Under the pieces are notes generated by a model that saw nothing but the letters and a program-made list of their open reading frames with translations, was not told the origin of the DNA and made no database searches. Shown here piece by piece: positions 18,905-27,976 of a stretch of 64,000 nucleotides of DNA; within the stretch, counting starts at the first letter, position 1; every line of letters starts with the position of its first letter. Source of the stretch: JAGVSZ01 sp019137045 (lineage in GTDB: Bacteria > Pseudomonadota > Gammaproteobacteria > Burkholderiales > SG8-39); contig JAXMFT010000008.1 of the NCBI GenBank assembly GCA_046347635.1, forward strand, positions 171,496-235,495, given 5' to 3'. The position numbers were made by a program, and so were the translations under genes.

Positions 18905-20293
18905 ATGACGGACGCCCTGACCCACGCCCTCGGTAAGCCGGCGCGCGAGAGCGGATTCTGGAACGAGCACATCGAGACCATGCCGCGCGCACGGCTCGAC
19001 GCGCTGCACCTCGACCGGCTGCAGAAGCTGGTGCGCTACGCCTACGAGCGCAGCCCGTTCTACCGCCGCAAGTTCGACTCGATCGGGCTGCAGCCGCAGG
19101 ACATCCGCAGCCTCGAGGACTTCAAGCGCAAGGTGCCGCTCACCGACAAGAGCGAATTCATCGACCTGCAGCGCGAGTCCCCGCCCTACGGGCCGAGCGC
19201 CGCGTTGCCCGCCGACTTCATCGTCCATCACTGCGAGACCTCGGGCTCCACCGGCAAGCCGCTCGCGATCCCGTACTCGCTGTACGACACGGTCCGCTAC
19301 GGCGAGTCGTGGGCGTGCGGCTACTGGGCGCTCGGCATCCGGCCCGCCGACACGTTCTACTTCGCCTTCGGCTGGGGGAACTTCGCCGGGTTCTGGAGCG
19401 CCTACTGGGGCGCGCGCCGCATCGGCTGCCGCGTCGTCTCGGGCGGCGGCCTGGACACCAAGGGCCACATCCAGGCGATCCTGCGCACGCGGCCCACGGT
19501 GCTCATCTCGACCCCGACCTTCGCGCTGCGCATGGCGGCGGTGGCGGCCGAGATGGGGGTCGACCTCGCGGCCTCCTCGATCAAGTTCACCTTCCACGCC
19601 GGCGAGCCCGGCCCGACCGCCCTGCCCGCGATGCGCCGCCAGATCGAGGAGGCGTGGGGCGCCCGGGCGGGCGAGCTGCTCGGCATCGCCGAAGTCGACG
19701 CCTTCGCGCCGAGCTGTCCGAACGGCGACGGCGTGCACGTCAACGAGATCGACAACTTCACCTGGTCGATCGATCCGCGCACCCTGCGCGAGGTCGGCGA
19801 CGGCGAGATCGGCGAGAACGTGATCACCAGCTTCTCGAACACCGCCCAGCCGCTGCTCAACTACCGCAGTCACGACCTCGTGCGGCGGCGCTCGCGCTGC
19901 GCCTGCGGCCGCACCTGGGTCAAGTTCGAGGGGTCGGTGCTCGGGCGCACCGACTTCATGGTCACCGTGCGCGGCACCAACGTGTACCAGACCGCGGTCG
20001 AGCACCTGATCGGCGAGATTCCGGAGGTGAGCAATTGCTACGAGCTGGTGCTGACGCGCGAGGACGAGAACGACGTGATGACGATCCGCTTCGAGCCGGT
20101 CAAGGCGCTGGCGAACGACCGCGCGGCGTGGCGCGCGCTCGAGCGGCGGCTGGGCGAGCACATTCACCGCGCCCTGCACGTGCGTCTCGAGACCACGGCG
20201 GTGCCGCCGGAGAGCCTGCCGCGCTACGAGCTCAAGACCCGGCGCATCATCGACCAGCGGCCGCAGGAGTTCCGCCGCGCGCTCGACCGGTGA
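18905..20293 (+). CDS. Phenylacetate-CoA ligase family protein
   Basis: This encodes 462 residues from ATG 18905, which has a GGAGG ribosome binding site. The protein is an adenylate-forming enzyme of the PaaK type: LVRYAYERSPFYRRKFDSIG at the N-terminus, the phosphate-binding loop CETSGSTGKPL, and the C-terminal segment GRTDFMVTVRGTNVYQTAVEHLI with the late Lys in RYELKTRRIIDQ. It should activate an aromatic or other carboxylic acid as the CoA thioester. A small gene follows by 11 bp, and a branched-chain-type ABC importer lies convergent next door, suggesting uptake and activation of an aromatic acid. Confidence 0.85.
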   Translation: MTDALTHALGKPARESGFWNEHIETMPRARLDALHLDRLQKLVRYAYERSPFYRRKFDSIGLQPQDIRSLEDFKRKVPLTDKSEFIDLQRESPPYGPSAALPADFIVHHCETSGSTGKPLAIPYSLYDTVRYGESWACGYWALGIRPADTFYFAFGWGNFAGFWSAYWGARRIGCRVVSGGGLDTKGHIQAILRTRPTVLISTPTFALRMAAVAAEMGVDLAASSIKFTFHAGEPGPTALPAMRRQIEEAWGARAGELLGIAEVDAFAPSCPNGDGVHVNEIDNFTWSIDPRTLREVGDGEIGENVITSFSNTAQPLLNYRSHDLVRRRSRCACGRTWVKFEGSVLGRTDFMVTVRGTNVYQTAVEHLIGEIPEVSNCYELVLTREDENDVMTIRFEPVKALANDRAAWRALERRLGEHIHRALHVRLETTAVPPESLPRYELKTRRIIDQRPQEFRRALDR

Positions 20294-20304
20294 GGGGGAA
20301 TCCG

Positions 20305-20505
20305 ATGCGCATGGAGGAGCGGATCGCGAAGGTGCAGGCCGCGCGCGCCCTGATCCAGGCGGCGATGGCGGAGTGCGAGGCGCCGCAGATCGAGACGATG
20401 CTGCGCAACGCCGACATGGAGCTGCACTGGGCGCTGTGGAACCTCGGCGTCCCGGTCGAGCTGCGGCCCGAGATGGAGTACCCGCAGGCGGATGGGCCGC
20501 GCTGA
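20305..20505 (+). CDS. Small protein of unknown function downstream of CoA ligase
   Basis: This 66-residue acidic, helical protein (MRMEERIAKVQAARALIQAAM, then CEAPQIETMLRNADMELHWALWNLGV) begins 11 bp after the ligase stop codon behind a GAGGGGGAA ribosome binding site, so it is translated with the ligase. I do not recognise the family. The conserved-looking ELHWALWNLG segment suggests a small amphipathic helical bundle, perhaps an accessory to the ligase. Confidence 0.65.
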   Translation: MRMEERIAKVQAARALIQAAMAECEAPQIETMLRNADMELHWALWNLGVPVELRPEMEYPQADGPR

Positions 20506-20648
20506 AGCGGCGCGCGGACCGGCGATGCCCTGGAGGACCTTCCGTCCCTGGCGGACGCGGCGGTGCGACGGGCGAGCGCCGGGCGCAGGAGCGTCGGATC
20601 GGCAGGCGCTAGGAATCACCGCCGCGCTCCGCAACGGGGCCGCGATGG

Positions 20649-21602
20649 CTACGGCAGCCGCACGCCGAAGGCCCGGCGCAGCATCGCGACCAGGCCGTGC
20701 CGGAAGGTCACGACCAGGACGATCATGAGCACGCCGTAGACCAGCACGTTCAGGCGTCCGAGCGGACGCACGAGCTCGTCGAGGACGGTGAACAGGACGC
20801 CGCCGAGCACCGGCCCGAGCAGGGTGCCCATCCCGCCGAGGAGCAGGGTGACCAGGACGACGATGTCCACGCTGACGAGCGAGTACACGGTCGGGCTGAT
20901 GAACCCCCCGTAGTAGGCGTAGAGGGCGCCGACCGCGCCGATCAGCGCCGAGCCGATCGTCGCCGCGAGGACCTTGTAGAAGGTCACGTCGATCCCGGCC
21001 AGCGCGGCGGCGAGCTCGTCGTCGGCGATCGCCTGGAAGGCCTTCCCTGCGCGGGAGCGCAGCAGCAGGTGGTACAGGACCAGCGACAGGACCAGGACGC
21101 CGAGCAGCACGTAGTAGCTCGCCGGGGCGCTCGTGAGCATCCCGGGCGCGATCCCCTTCGTCTCGATGCCCGTCTCGCCGTTGGTCAGCTCGCGCAGCCC
21201 GAGGACGAGGTTGTGGAAGATCATCGAGAAGACGAGCGTGACGATCCCGACGAAGATCACGCCGAGTCCCCGGCGCACCGAGACGTAGCTGAACACGCCT
21301 CCGAGCAGCATCGCCAGGGCGATGCCGAGCGGAATCGTCAGCCACGGCGACCACCCGAGCTTGAGGGTCAGCACGACCGAGACGTACCCGGACGCGCCGG
21401 CGAGCGCCCCCACGCACAGGAAGAGCTGCCGGGTGTGCCCGAAGATGATGTTGAACGCCACGGCGTACACCATGTAGATCAGCATCAGCGTGGCGATGCG
21501 CATGTAATGGCCGCTGTCCCCGGCGACGAGGGGGACGAGCGCCAGCACGACGGCCGTGGCGGCGAGCGCGATCGGGTCGGCGCGGGGGCGGCCGTGGGTC
21601 AT
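20649..21602 (-). CDS. Branched-chain amino acid-type ABC transporter permease, LivM family
   Basis: This 317-residue integral membrane protein has about nine helices and the LivM patterns FGHTRQLFLCVGALAGASGYVSV, SRAGKAFQAIADDELAAALAGIDVTFYK (the EAA-like ATPase contact loop) and LVSVDIVVLVTLLLGGMGTLLGPVLGG. The start ATG 21602 overlaps the livH-type stop as ATGA, so translation is coupled. It is the last gene of the five-gene importer operon. The substrate may be an aromatic acid or amide rather than an amino acid, given the neighbouring CoA ligase. Confidence 0.9.
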   Translation of the reverse strand: MTHGRPRADPIALAATAVVLALVPLVAGDSGHYMRIATLMLIYMVYAVAFNIIFGHTRQLFLCVGALAGASGYVSVVLTLKLGWSPWLTIPLGIALAMLLGGVFSYVSVRRGLGVIFVGIVTLVFSMIFHNLVLGLRELTNGETGIETKGIAPGMLTSAPASYYVLLGVLVLSLVLYHLLLRSRAGKAFQAIADDELAAALAGIDVTFYKVLAATIGSALIGAVGALYAYYGGFISPTVYSLVSVDIVVLVTLLLGGMGTLLGPVLGGVLFTVLDELVRPLGRLNVLVYGVLMIVLVVTFRHGLVAMLRRAFGVRLP

Positions 21603-22456
21603 GTCCGGTGCGCGAACAGCCCCTGGGGCCGGAGCAGAATGGTGAACGCCGCGGTGGCGAGCAGGATGAGCAGCGTGAGGTACGCGCCGACGTAGTAGCT
21701 CGCGAACGCGTTCACGATCCCGAGCAGCACGCCCGCCACCAGCGTCCCGTTGATGCTCCGGACGCCCCCGACGACGGCGACGATCAGCGCGAAACTGGTG
21801 AGCTCGTTGCCCATCTCGGTCCCCACCGACGAGAACAGGCCCTGCGCGATCGCGCCCAGCCCGGCCATCATTGCGCTCAGGACGACGATCAGGGTGCGGA
21901 TCCGCGCCGGGTTGATCCCGCACAGTCCGGCGCCCACCTCGTTCTGGATGATCGAGCGGATGACCTTGCCGAGCAGCGTTCCCCGGAGAAAGGCGTAGAG
22001 CAGCGCGAAGGCGACGAGCGCGATCAGGGCGGCGACGGCGCTCGCGGTCCGGATGGTGATGCCGCCCACGCTGAACGACGGCACGGGCAGGCTGAGCGTG
22101 AGCGCGACGTCCGCGTACCTGTAGTCGAGGAACCCGTTGACGACGAACGAGAGGCCGAGGGTGATCAGCAGCCCGAGCAGCAGCCGCTCCTCGCCCGCGG
22201 ACCGGTATGCGGGGAGGAGCAGGGTCCGGTCGACGACCAGCCCGAACACCCCCGCGGTCAGCACCCCGAGGCCGCACGCCGCCCACGGGTTCAGGCCCTC
22301 GCCGAGGAGGAGCGCGGCGGCGATGCCGCCCACGACGGCGAACTGCCCGTGCGCGAGGTTCAGCACCCCGCCGAGACCGAAGATCAGGGTGATTCCCACC
22401 GCCATCAGCGAGAGCTGGAGCCCTTGCACGATTCCGTCCAGGAGGATGGCCAGCAC
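21599..22456 (-). CDS. Branched-chain amino acid-type ABC transporter permease, LivH family
   Basis: The protein is 285 residues with about eight membrane helices. It starts MLAILLDGIVQGLQLSLMAVGITLIFGLGGVLNLAHGQFAVVGG, the LivH hallmark, and carries the loop RGTLLGKVIRSIIQNEVGAGLCGINPARI plus the C-terminal VVGGVRSINGTLVAGVLLG. It pairs with the LivM-type permease to form the transmembrane channel. It starts 3 bp after the LivF-type ATPase stop and overlaps the downstream gene by four bases. Confidence 0.9.
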   Translation of the reverse strand: MLAILLDGIVQGLQLSLMAVGITLIFGLGGVLNLAHGQFAVVGGIAAALLLGEGLNPWAACGLGVLTAGVFGLVVDRTLLLPAYRSAGEERLLLGLLITLGLSFVVNGFLDYRYADVALTLSLPVPSFSVGGITIRTASAVAALIALVAFALLYAFLRGTLLGKVIRSIIQNEVGAGLCGINPARIRTLIVVLSAMMAGLGAIAQGLFSSVGTEMGNELTSFALIVAVVGGVRSINGTLVAGVLLGIVNAFASYYVGAYLTLLILLATAAFTILLRPQGLFAHRT

Positions 22457-22459
22457 CGC

Positions 22460-23170
22460 TCAGGCCACTCCCAGGTAGGACTTCTGAATCGCGGGGTCGC
22501 CGAGCAGGTCCGGCGACCTGCCGGACAGGCGGATGCGCCCGTTCTCGAGCACGTAGGCGCGTTCGGTGAACGACAGCGCGTGCGGCACCTGCTGCTCGGC
22601 GAGCAGGATGGTGAGCCCCTCGCGCTTGAGCCGCGCGAGCTGCCGGTACATCTCGGCCACGAAGAATGGGGCGAGCCCGGTGGAGGGCTCGTCGAGCAGC
22701 AGGATGCGGGGGCGCGCCATGAGGCCCCGGCCGATGGCGAGCATCTGCTGCTCGCCGCCGCTCAGGGTTCCCGCCATCTGCCTTCTCCGCTCCTGCAGCC
22801 GCGGGAACAGGCCGAGGACGAAGCGCAGGCGCTCGGCGCGCGACCGGTAGTGCGCGTACGCGCCGAGCTCGAGGTTCTCGAGCACGCTCATCTGCGGGAA
22901 GAGCTCGCGCTCCGCGGGCACGTAGACCACGCCCCGCTTGACGGTCTCGTGGTGGCGCAGTCCGTCGATCCGCTCGCCCCGGTACCGGACCTCGCCGCCG
23001 CGCGGGCTGAGCACTCCGGCGATCGCCTTGAACAGCGTGGTCTTGCCCGCGCCGTTCGGGCCGATGACCGCCACCGCCTCGCCTTCGTGGACGTCGAGGC
23101 TCACGCCCCGCACCACGGGGATCTCAGCGTAAGCGACCTCGAGCCCGGCGACCGCGACGAGCGCGCTCAC
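22460..23170 (-). CDS. ABC transporter ATP-binding protein, LivF family
   Basis: This is a 236-residue ATPase with Walker A GPNGAGKTT, signature LSGGEQQ and Walker B ILLLDEPSTGLAP. The short C-terminus and the phrase RILLLDEPSTGLAPFFVAEMYRQLARL identify the LivF subgroup. It overlaps the upstream LivG-type gene by four bases (23167-23170). It should power substrate import with LivG, LivH and LivM. Confidence 0.92.
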   Translation of the reverse strand: MSALVAVAGLEVAYAEIPVVRGVSLDVHEGEAVAVIGPNGAGKTTLFKAIAGVLSPRGGEVRYRGERIDGLRHHETVKRGVVYVPAERELFPQMSVLENLELGAYAHYRSRAERLRFVLGLFPRLQERRRQMAGTLSGGEQQMLAIGRGLMARPRILLLDEPSTGLAPFFVAEMYRQLARLKREGLTILLAEQQVPHALSFTERAYVLENGRIRLSGRSPDLLGDPAIQKSYLGVA

Positions 23171-23913
23171 TCGGCCCGGCCCAGGTACGCGTCGATCACC
23201 GCCTGGTCCCGGGCCACCTCCGCGGGCGTGCCCACGGCGATCGCCTGTCCGAAGTTGAGCACCAGGACCCGTTCGGCCACGCCCATGATCGCCTTCATCA
23301 CGTGCTCGACCCAGATGATGGCGACGCCCAGCTCGTCGCGGATGCGCCGGATCAGGCTCATGGCCCGCTCCATCTCGGCGGGATTGAGTCCGCTCATCGC
23401 CTCGTCGAGCAGCAGCAGGTCGGGCCGCGCCGCCAGGGCGCGCGCGAGCTCGAGCATCCGCTTCTCCTGCAGCGTGAGCCCGGCGAGCGGCAGATCCTTC
23501 TTGTCGAGCAGGCCGAGGAGCTCGAGCAGGAACTCGGGGTCGTCGCGCCCGGAGGCGCGCGCCCGCGCCCGCTCCCGCCCGGCGAACAGCGCGCCGACCG
23601 CGACGTTCTCGCGCACGCTCATGCTGGGAAAGGAGCGGGGGGTCTGCAGCACCCGCGCGATTCCCCGCCGCGCGATCTCGTGGGGTCCCAGCCCCGTGAG
23701 GTCGCGCCCCTGGAAGAGCACCCTGCCGCGGCTCGGGCGGAAGAGGCCGCTGACGAGGTTCAGCAGCGTGGACTTGCCCGCGCCGTTCGGGCCGATGAGG
23801 CCGAGGATCTCGCCGCGCGCCACCGCGAAGGTGACCTCCTGCAGCGCGGGCAGTCCTCCGAAGTACCGTGTCAGGCCTTCCGTCTCGAGCAGCGCCTCAG
23901 TCCTTGGGGACAT
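23167..23913 (-). CDS. ABC transporter ATP-binding protein, LivG family
   Basis: This encodes 248 residues with Walker A GPNGAGKST and Walker B LLLLDEAMSGLNPAEM. The signature-loop region is degenerate: TLQEKRMLELARALA replaces the usual L-S-x-G-x-Q, a known feature of LivG-like ATPases, which typically read GEQRRLEIARAL. The long C-terminal extension (VLNFGQAIAVGTPAEVARDQAVIDAYLG) is the LivG hallmark. Its start overlaps the end of the binding-protein gene by 17 bases. Confidence 0.9.
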   Translation of the reverse strand: MSPRTEALLETEGLTRYFGGLPALQEVTFAVARGEILGLIGPNGAGKSTLLNLVSGLFRPSRGRVLFQGRDLTGLGPHEIARRGIARVLQTPRSFPSMSVRENVAVGALFAGRERARARASGRDDPEFLLELLGLLDKKDLPLAGLTLQEKRMLELARALAARPDLLLLDEAMSGLNPAEMERAMSLIRRIRDELGVAIIWVEHVMKAIMGVAERVLVLNFGQAIAVGTPAEVARDQAVIDAYLGRAE

Positions 23914-25087
23914 ACGGCTGCACCGGGGGCGAGCGGAAGATCACCTTCGGCCGCCAGTTCGCCCCGGCGTTGACCGCCCCGGGATCGCCCTTCTCGTAGG
24001 TGTAGAGCAGCGGCTTCGCCGCCTTCATCTCGCCCCACTCGGTGTACGACAGCGGCCAGCCGTAGCCCGGCTGATCGAACGTCCCCTTGCGGATCGCGTC
24101 GGCCACGACCTTCGGGTCGGCGGACTTGGCCCGCTGGACGGCGTCGGCGACCATCCTGACCATCACGTAGCCGGAGAAGGCGTTGTTGTCGAGCAGGCGC
24201 TTGTACGCCTTGTTGTACTTCTCGGCCAGCTGCCTGTACGCCGGGCTCTCGAAATCGACGCAGCTGTAGTCGACGAACTGCCCGAACATCGACTCGCCGA
24301 CCCGCTGCACCATGAACTCGGTCGGATACCACGGTCCGATGATGAGCGCCTTCATCCCGAGCTCGATCGCCTGGCGGGTGATGGTCGGTGCGCCCGGGGG
24401 ATGGCCGATGGCGACGATCACTTCGGGATTCAGGCCCTGGAGCTTGCGCAGGTACGGCGTGAAATCCTTCTCGGGCACCGGCGCGACCTCCATCTGCAGC
24501 GTGACGCCGGAGAGCGGCTTGATCTGGACGTCGACCGCCTCGCGCACCGAGTGGCCCCACGCGTAGTCGGCGACGATCGCGCCCACCCGGGTGTACTTCC
24601 GCTCCCTGATCATGGCGGCGATCGACTCGATGTCCTCGGGCGCCGGCGGCAGGCAGGTGCGGAACGTGAACCGGCTGTCCTTCCGCAGGATCTGGTGCGA
24701 GCCGGACATGGTCAGGAAGTACGGGATGCGCAGGGACTCGGCCTCGCGGCCGAGGGCGAGCCCGACGTCGCTCGAGATCACCCCGCCGGCCGCGACGATG
24801 CCTTCGCGCTCGGCCAGGTAGCGGAACGCGGTGATGCCTTCGTTCGGGTTGTTCTTGTCGTCGCGCTCGACCACTTCGAGCTTGCGCCCGAGGACGCCGC
24901 CCTTCTCGTTGATCTCGTCGACGGCCATCTTCATCCCGTCGCGCACCTGGATGCCCCAGGGCGTGAAAGGCCCGCTCAACGAGGTCACCATGCCGAACTT
25001 GATCGTCCCCTGCGCCTGGAGCGCGCCGGGCAGCGCGATCGCCGCCGACGCCGCGAGGCACAGCACCGTGAATCGCATCCTCAGCAT
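23897..25087 (-). CDS. Periplasmic substrate-binding protein of a liv-type ABC importer
   Basis: The product is 396 residues from ATG 25087, which sits behind a near-perfect ribosome binding site (AAAGGAGGAGGT). A signal peptide (MRFTVLCLAASAAIALPGALQAQ) precedes the Leu/Ile/Val-binding-protein fold: GTIKFGMVTSLSGPFTPWG, EKGGVLGRKLEVVERDDKNNP. Type I binding proteins of this family carry amino acids, amides, urea or aromatic acids. It heads the operon and is transcribed from the candidate promoter at 25233-25261. A homology search against benzoate- and phenylacetate-type binding proteins would narrow the ligand. Confidence 0.9.
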   Translation of the reverse strand: MLRMRFTVLCLAASAAIALPGALQAQGTIKFGMVTSLSGPFTPWGIQVRDGMKMAVDEINEKGGVLGRKLEVVERDDKNNPNEGITAFRYLAEREGIVAAGGVISSDVGLALGREAESLRIPYFLTMSGSHQILRKDSRFTFRTCLPPAPEDIESIAAMIRERKYTRVGAIVADYAWGHSVREAVDVQIKPLSGVTLQMEVAPVPEKDFTPYLRKLQGLNPEVIVAIGHPPGAPTITRQAIELGMKALIIGPWYPTEFMVQRVGESMFGQFVDYSCVDFESPAYRQLAEKYNKAYKRLLDNNAFSGYVMVRMVADAVQRAKSADPKVVADAIRKGTFDQPGYGWPLSYTEWGEMKAAKPLLYTYEKGDPGAVNAGANWRPKVIFRSPPVQPYVPKD

Positions 25088-25232
25088 TGCACACCTCCTC
25101 CTTTGATCGGACACTCGGACTGCGCTCGCGTCCCGCTCTCCGGGTCTCGACGCTGCGAGCGCGACGGTCGATCGCTCGCGCGCACATACTCCCGTGCACC
25201 GTGTTCCCGGCGCTGGAGGAAGCAGCGCGTTT

Positions 25233-25261
25233 ACTCTAATTAGGCACCAGGGGAGAGTCAA
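25233..25261 (-). promoter_or_regulatory. Sigma70 promoter of the liv-type operon
   Basis: On the minus strand TTGACT (25261-25256) and TAGAGT (25238-25233) are separated by 17 bp, a close match to the sigma70 consensus in an AT-rich island of otherwise GC-rich DNA. It lies about 146 bases before the ATG of the binding-protein gene. Confidence 0.65.
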
Positions 25262-25590
25262 GGACGCGAGTATGGGAATGCGCGCAGCGCGCTCCGCTGC
25301 GCCTCGCGATGCCGTCGCGCAGGGACCGTTTCCGCGGCCGGCCCGGGGCGCGCGCTCCGGGCGCGGGTCTCCGGTCGTCGAACGCCTCGCACGCCACGGC
25401 CGTCTGGTTGCGGTCGGGCGGCCGTGCGATCTCCGGCGTCGTGAACCTCGCGCACGCGGCGCGGTCCGAGTGAGATCATCGCGCCGGACCCGCCCGGTCC
25501 GCTGCGCGGGGCGCTGCAAGCGACCGGCGCGCCGGAGCAGGGCCCTGGCCGTTCCCGGGCCCGCGCACCGGCGGTGCCCGGGTCCGGCGC

Positions 25591-25646
25591 GGAAACACCG
25601 CGATTCGGGGCGCGTGCTTAGCGGCCGCGCGCCGCGTCGCTAGCAT
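25591..25646 (+). promoter_or_regulatory. GGAAAC-box promoter of phaC
   Basis: The box GGAAACACCGCGATTCGG begins at 25591. A weak -35 TTAGCG (25618-25623), a 17-bp spacer and -10 TAGCAT (25641-25646) follow. The box-to-minus-10 distance is 50 bp, matching the other five promoters of this type in the window. The leader to the ATG at 25682 is short. Confidence 0.6.
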
Positions 25647-25681
25647 CGAGTCGGTGCGCGCGACGGACGAAGGGAGCCTCC

Positions 25682-27421
25682 ATGGATCTATCCGAACTGC
25701 AGCCCCGCTCCGCGGCCGCGGACGACGCGCGCTGGCGGCGCGCGCAGCTCGCGCGGCGCACGCTCGGGATCTCGCCCGCGTCGCTGATGCTTGCCTACGC
25801 CGACTGGCTGGTGCACTTCCTGATCGCGCCGGACAAGCACGAGCTGCTCGCGCGCAAGGCCGTGCGCAAGGCGCAGCGGCTCGCGGAGTACGCGGCGCGG
25901 GCGCAGACGGGCGACTGCCCCCCGTGCATCGAGCCGCTGGCGCAGGACCGCCGCTTCAGCGCGCCGGCCTGGTCGGGTTGGCCGTACAACGTCATCCACC
26001 AGGGTTTCCTGCTCTACCAGCAGTGGATCCACGGCTTCACGACCGGCGTGCGCGGCGTGTCGCAGCACCACGAGGAGGTGACCACCTTCGTCGCGCGCCA
26101 GTTGCTGGACATGGTGGCGCCGAGCAACTTCGTGGCGACCAACCCGGAAGTGACCGTCCGGGCGCTCGAGACGGGCGGGACGAACTTCCTCCTCGGCTGG
26201 ATGAACTTCCTCGCCGACTGGGAGCGGCTCGCCGCGGGCAAGCCGCCGGTCGGCACCGAGGCATTCGCGGTCGGCGAGCGCGTCGCGGTCACCCCGGGCA
26301 AGGTGGTGTTCCGCAACCGGCTGATCGAGCTGCTCCAGTACGAGCCGACCACCGCGCGCGTCCACCCCGAGCCGGTCCTCGTGGTGCCGGCCTGGATCAT
26401 GAAGTACTACATCCTCGACCTCTCGCCGCACAACTCGCTCGTGAAGTACCTGGTCGACCGCGGCCACACGGTGTTCGCGATCTCGTGGAAGAACCCGACG
26501 CGCGCGGAGCGCGACCTCGGGATGGACGACTACCTGCGCCTCGGCCTGCTGGACGCGATCGACGCGGTGTCGGCGATCGCGCCGGGCGCGCGCCTGCACG
26601 CCGCCGGCTACTGCATCGGCGGCACGCTGCTCGCGATCGGCGCGGCGGCGCTGGCGCGCGACGGCGACGAGCGCCTCGCGACGCTCACGCTGCTCACCGC
26701 TCAGACCGATTTCACCGAGCCGGGCGAGCTCGCGCTGTTCATCGACGAGAGCCAGGTGACCTACCTCGAGGACATGATGTGGGAGCGCGGCTACCTCGAC
26801 ATGGGGCAGATGGCGGGCGCGTTCCAGCTGCTGCGCTCGAACGACCTCGTGTGGTCGCGCATGGTGCGCGAATACCTGCTGGGCGAGCGCGCCCCGATGA
26901 GCGACCTGATGGCGTGGAACGCCGACGGCACGCGGATGCCCTACCGGATGCACTCGCAGTACCTGCGCAGCCTCTACCTGCGCAACGATCTCGCCGAGGG
27001 CGGCTTCGAGGTGGGCGGGCGGCCGGTGGCGCTGACCGACGTGCGGGCGCCGATCTTCTGCGTCGGCACCGAGCGCGACCACGTCGCGCCCTGGCGCTCG
27101 GTCTACAAGCTGCACCTCCTGACCGACGCGGAGATCACCTTCGTGCTCGCGAGCGGCGGTCACAACACCGGGGTGGTGAGCGAGCCGGGCGGGCAGAAGG
27201 GGAGCTACCGGCGGGCGCAGCGGGACTACGACGGCAAGTACGTCGATCCGGACGCCTACCTCGCCACCGCGGCGCGGCACGAGGGTTCGTGGTGGCCGGC
27301 GTGGCAGGGCTGGCTCGCCGCGCACTCGGGCGCGCAGGTCGCGCCGCCGGCGATGGGCGCGCCGGACGCGGGGCTGCGGCCGCTCGGCCCCGCGCCGGGG
27401 ACCTACGTGCTGGAGCGCTGA
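25682..27421 (+). CDS. phaC: Class I poly(R)-hydroxyalkanoate synthase
   Basis: The enzyme is 579 residues and forms PHA granules from (R)-3-hydroxyacyl-CoA. The N-terminal block PAWSGWPYNVIHQGFLLYQQW and the catalytic lipase-like box GYCIGGT with Cys 311 are diagnostic; Asp 466 (ERDHVAPW) and His 494 (SGGHNTG) complete the triad. The start ATG has a GGGAG ribosome binding site. No phaA, phaB or phaR is adjacent; a phasin-like gene lies 1.4 kb downstream. The sequence is rather diverged from the Cupriavidus type, nearer to the second PhaC lineage of betaproteobacteria. Its promoter carries the shared GGAAAC box. Confidence 0.92.
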   Translation: MDLSELQPRSAAADDARWRRAQLARRTLGISPASLMLAYADWLVHFLIAPDKHELLARKAVRKAQRLAEYAARAQTGDCPPCIEPLAQDRRFSAPAWSGWPYNVIHQGFLLYQQWIHGFTTGVRGVSQHHEEVTTFVARQLLDMVAPSNFVATNPEVTVRALETGGTNFLLGWMNFLADWERLAAGKPPVGTEAFAVGERVAVTPGKVVFRNRLIELLQYEPTTARVHPEPVLVVPAWIMKYYILDLSPHNSLVKYLVDRGHTVFAISWKNPTRAERDLGMDDYLRLGLLDAIDAVSAIAPGARLHAAGYCIGGTLLAIGAAALARDGDERLATLTLLTAQTDFTEPGELALFIDESQVTYLEDMMWERGYLDMGQMAGAFQLLRSNDLVWSRMVREYLLGERAPMSDLMAWNADGTRMPYRMHSQYLRSLYLRNDLAEGGFEVGGRPVALTDVRAPIFCVGTERDHVAPWRSVYKLHLLTDAEITFVLASGGHNTGVVSEPGGQKGSYRRAQRDYDGKYVDPDAYLATAARHEGSWWPAWQGWLAAHSGAQVAPPAMGAPDAGLRPLGPAPGTYVLER

Positions 27422-27456
27422 GCGGACTGCGCGCGGGGCCGCACCGTCTTCGATCC

Positions 27457-27513
27457 GGAAACGCTGCGTTCACCGCCGCGCCGCTCATCGCGGCCCGACT
27501 TGCGGACCAAGCT
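27457..27513 (+). promoter_or_regulatory. GGAAAC-box element upstream of the DksA-like gene
   Basis: GGAAACGCTGCGTTC at 27457 is the most symmetric copy of the box. TCATCG (27485-27490) occupies the -35 position and is followed by a 17-bp spacer, but the -10 slot reads CAAGCT (27508-27513), a poor match. This makes it the weakest of the six promoters. The distance from the box to that slot is 51 bp. Confidence 0.45.
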
Positions 27514-27580
27514 CCGGCACCGGTCCGGCCATTTGACGCCGATCAACGTCGGCGTCCGGCTCGATGGTAGGTTGACCGGC

Positions 27581-27976
27581 ATGAACAGTCTGACCAGCGA
27601 ACAGCTCGCGCACCTGACCGGACGGATCCGGGAACGCAAGGCGCGCCTGCTCGAGGAGATCCGCCAGGCGCTCGCGCGCTCGGGCCAGGAGCGCTACGCC
27701 GATCTCCTGGGCGGCACGGGCGACGCGGGGGACGAGTCGTTCGCGAGCCTCGTGCGCGACGTCAGGGAGGCCGAGGTCGTGCGCGACGTGGGAGAAGTGC
27801 GCGACATCATAGCGGCGGAGGAGCGACTGCAGGCCGGGCGCTACGGCGTGTGCATCGACTGCGGCGACTCCATCGGCTACGATCGGCTCGCGGCCTACCC
27901 GACCGCCAAGCGCTGCCTCGCCTGCCAGCAGCACCGCGAGCGCACGCGCGCACCTTCGAAGTACACCGGGCGCTGA
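27581..27976 (+). CDS. DksA/TraR-family zinc-finger protein
   Basis: This 131-residue protein has a long charged N-terminal coiled-coil (ERKARLLEEIRQALARSGQERYADL and a second helix VREAEVVRDVGEVRDIIAAEERLQ) and a C4 zinc finger, CIDC ... CLAC. That is the DksA/TraR architecture; such proteins insert the coiled-coil tip into the RNA polymerase secondary channel. The tip residues DAGDES resemble but do not exactly match the D-x-x-D-x-A of E. coli DksA. Start ATG 27581 is the first in-frame codon that preserves the helix. It lies in the PHA/stress block. Confidence 0.85.
   Translation: MNSLTSEQLAHLTGRIRERKARLLEEIRQALARSGQERYADLLGGTGDAGDESFASLVRDVREAEVVRDVGEVRDIIAAEERLQAGRYGVCIDCGDSIGYDRLAAYPTAKRCLACQQHRERTRAPSKYTGR

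Larger units (their letters stand above)
25088..25681 (+). other. Divergent intergenic region, liv operon / phaC
   Basis: This 594-bp space between two divergent genes has no recognisable gene. It holds a good minus-strand promoter for the liv operon (25233-25261) and the GGAAAC-box promoter for phaC (25591-25646). The middle (25300-25560) is GC-rich without features I can support. Confidence 0.6.

Noticed and set aside
11768..20179. Very long minus-strand open frame of about 2800 codons
   Set aside because: In high-GC DNA stop codons are rare. Only its last part (narH, 11768-13330) is real; the rest is the antisense or shifted frame of narG, narK and the CoA ligase.
25328..25333. GGAAAC on the minus strand in the liv/phaC gap
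   Set aside because: No dyad partner and the nearest -10-like sequence is 59 bp away, while a good sigma70 promoter for the liv operon exists at 25233-25261.
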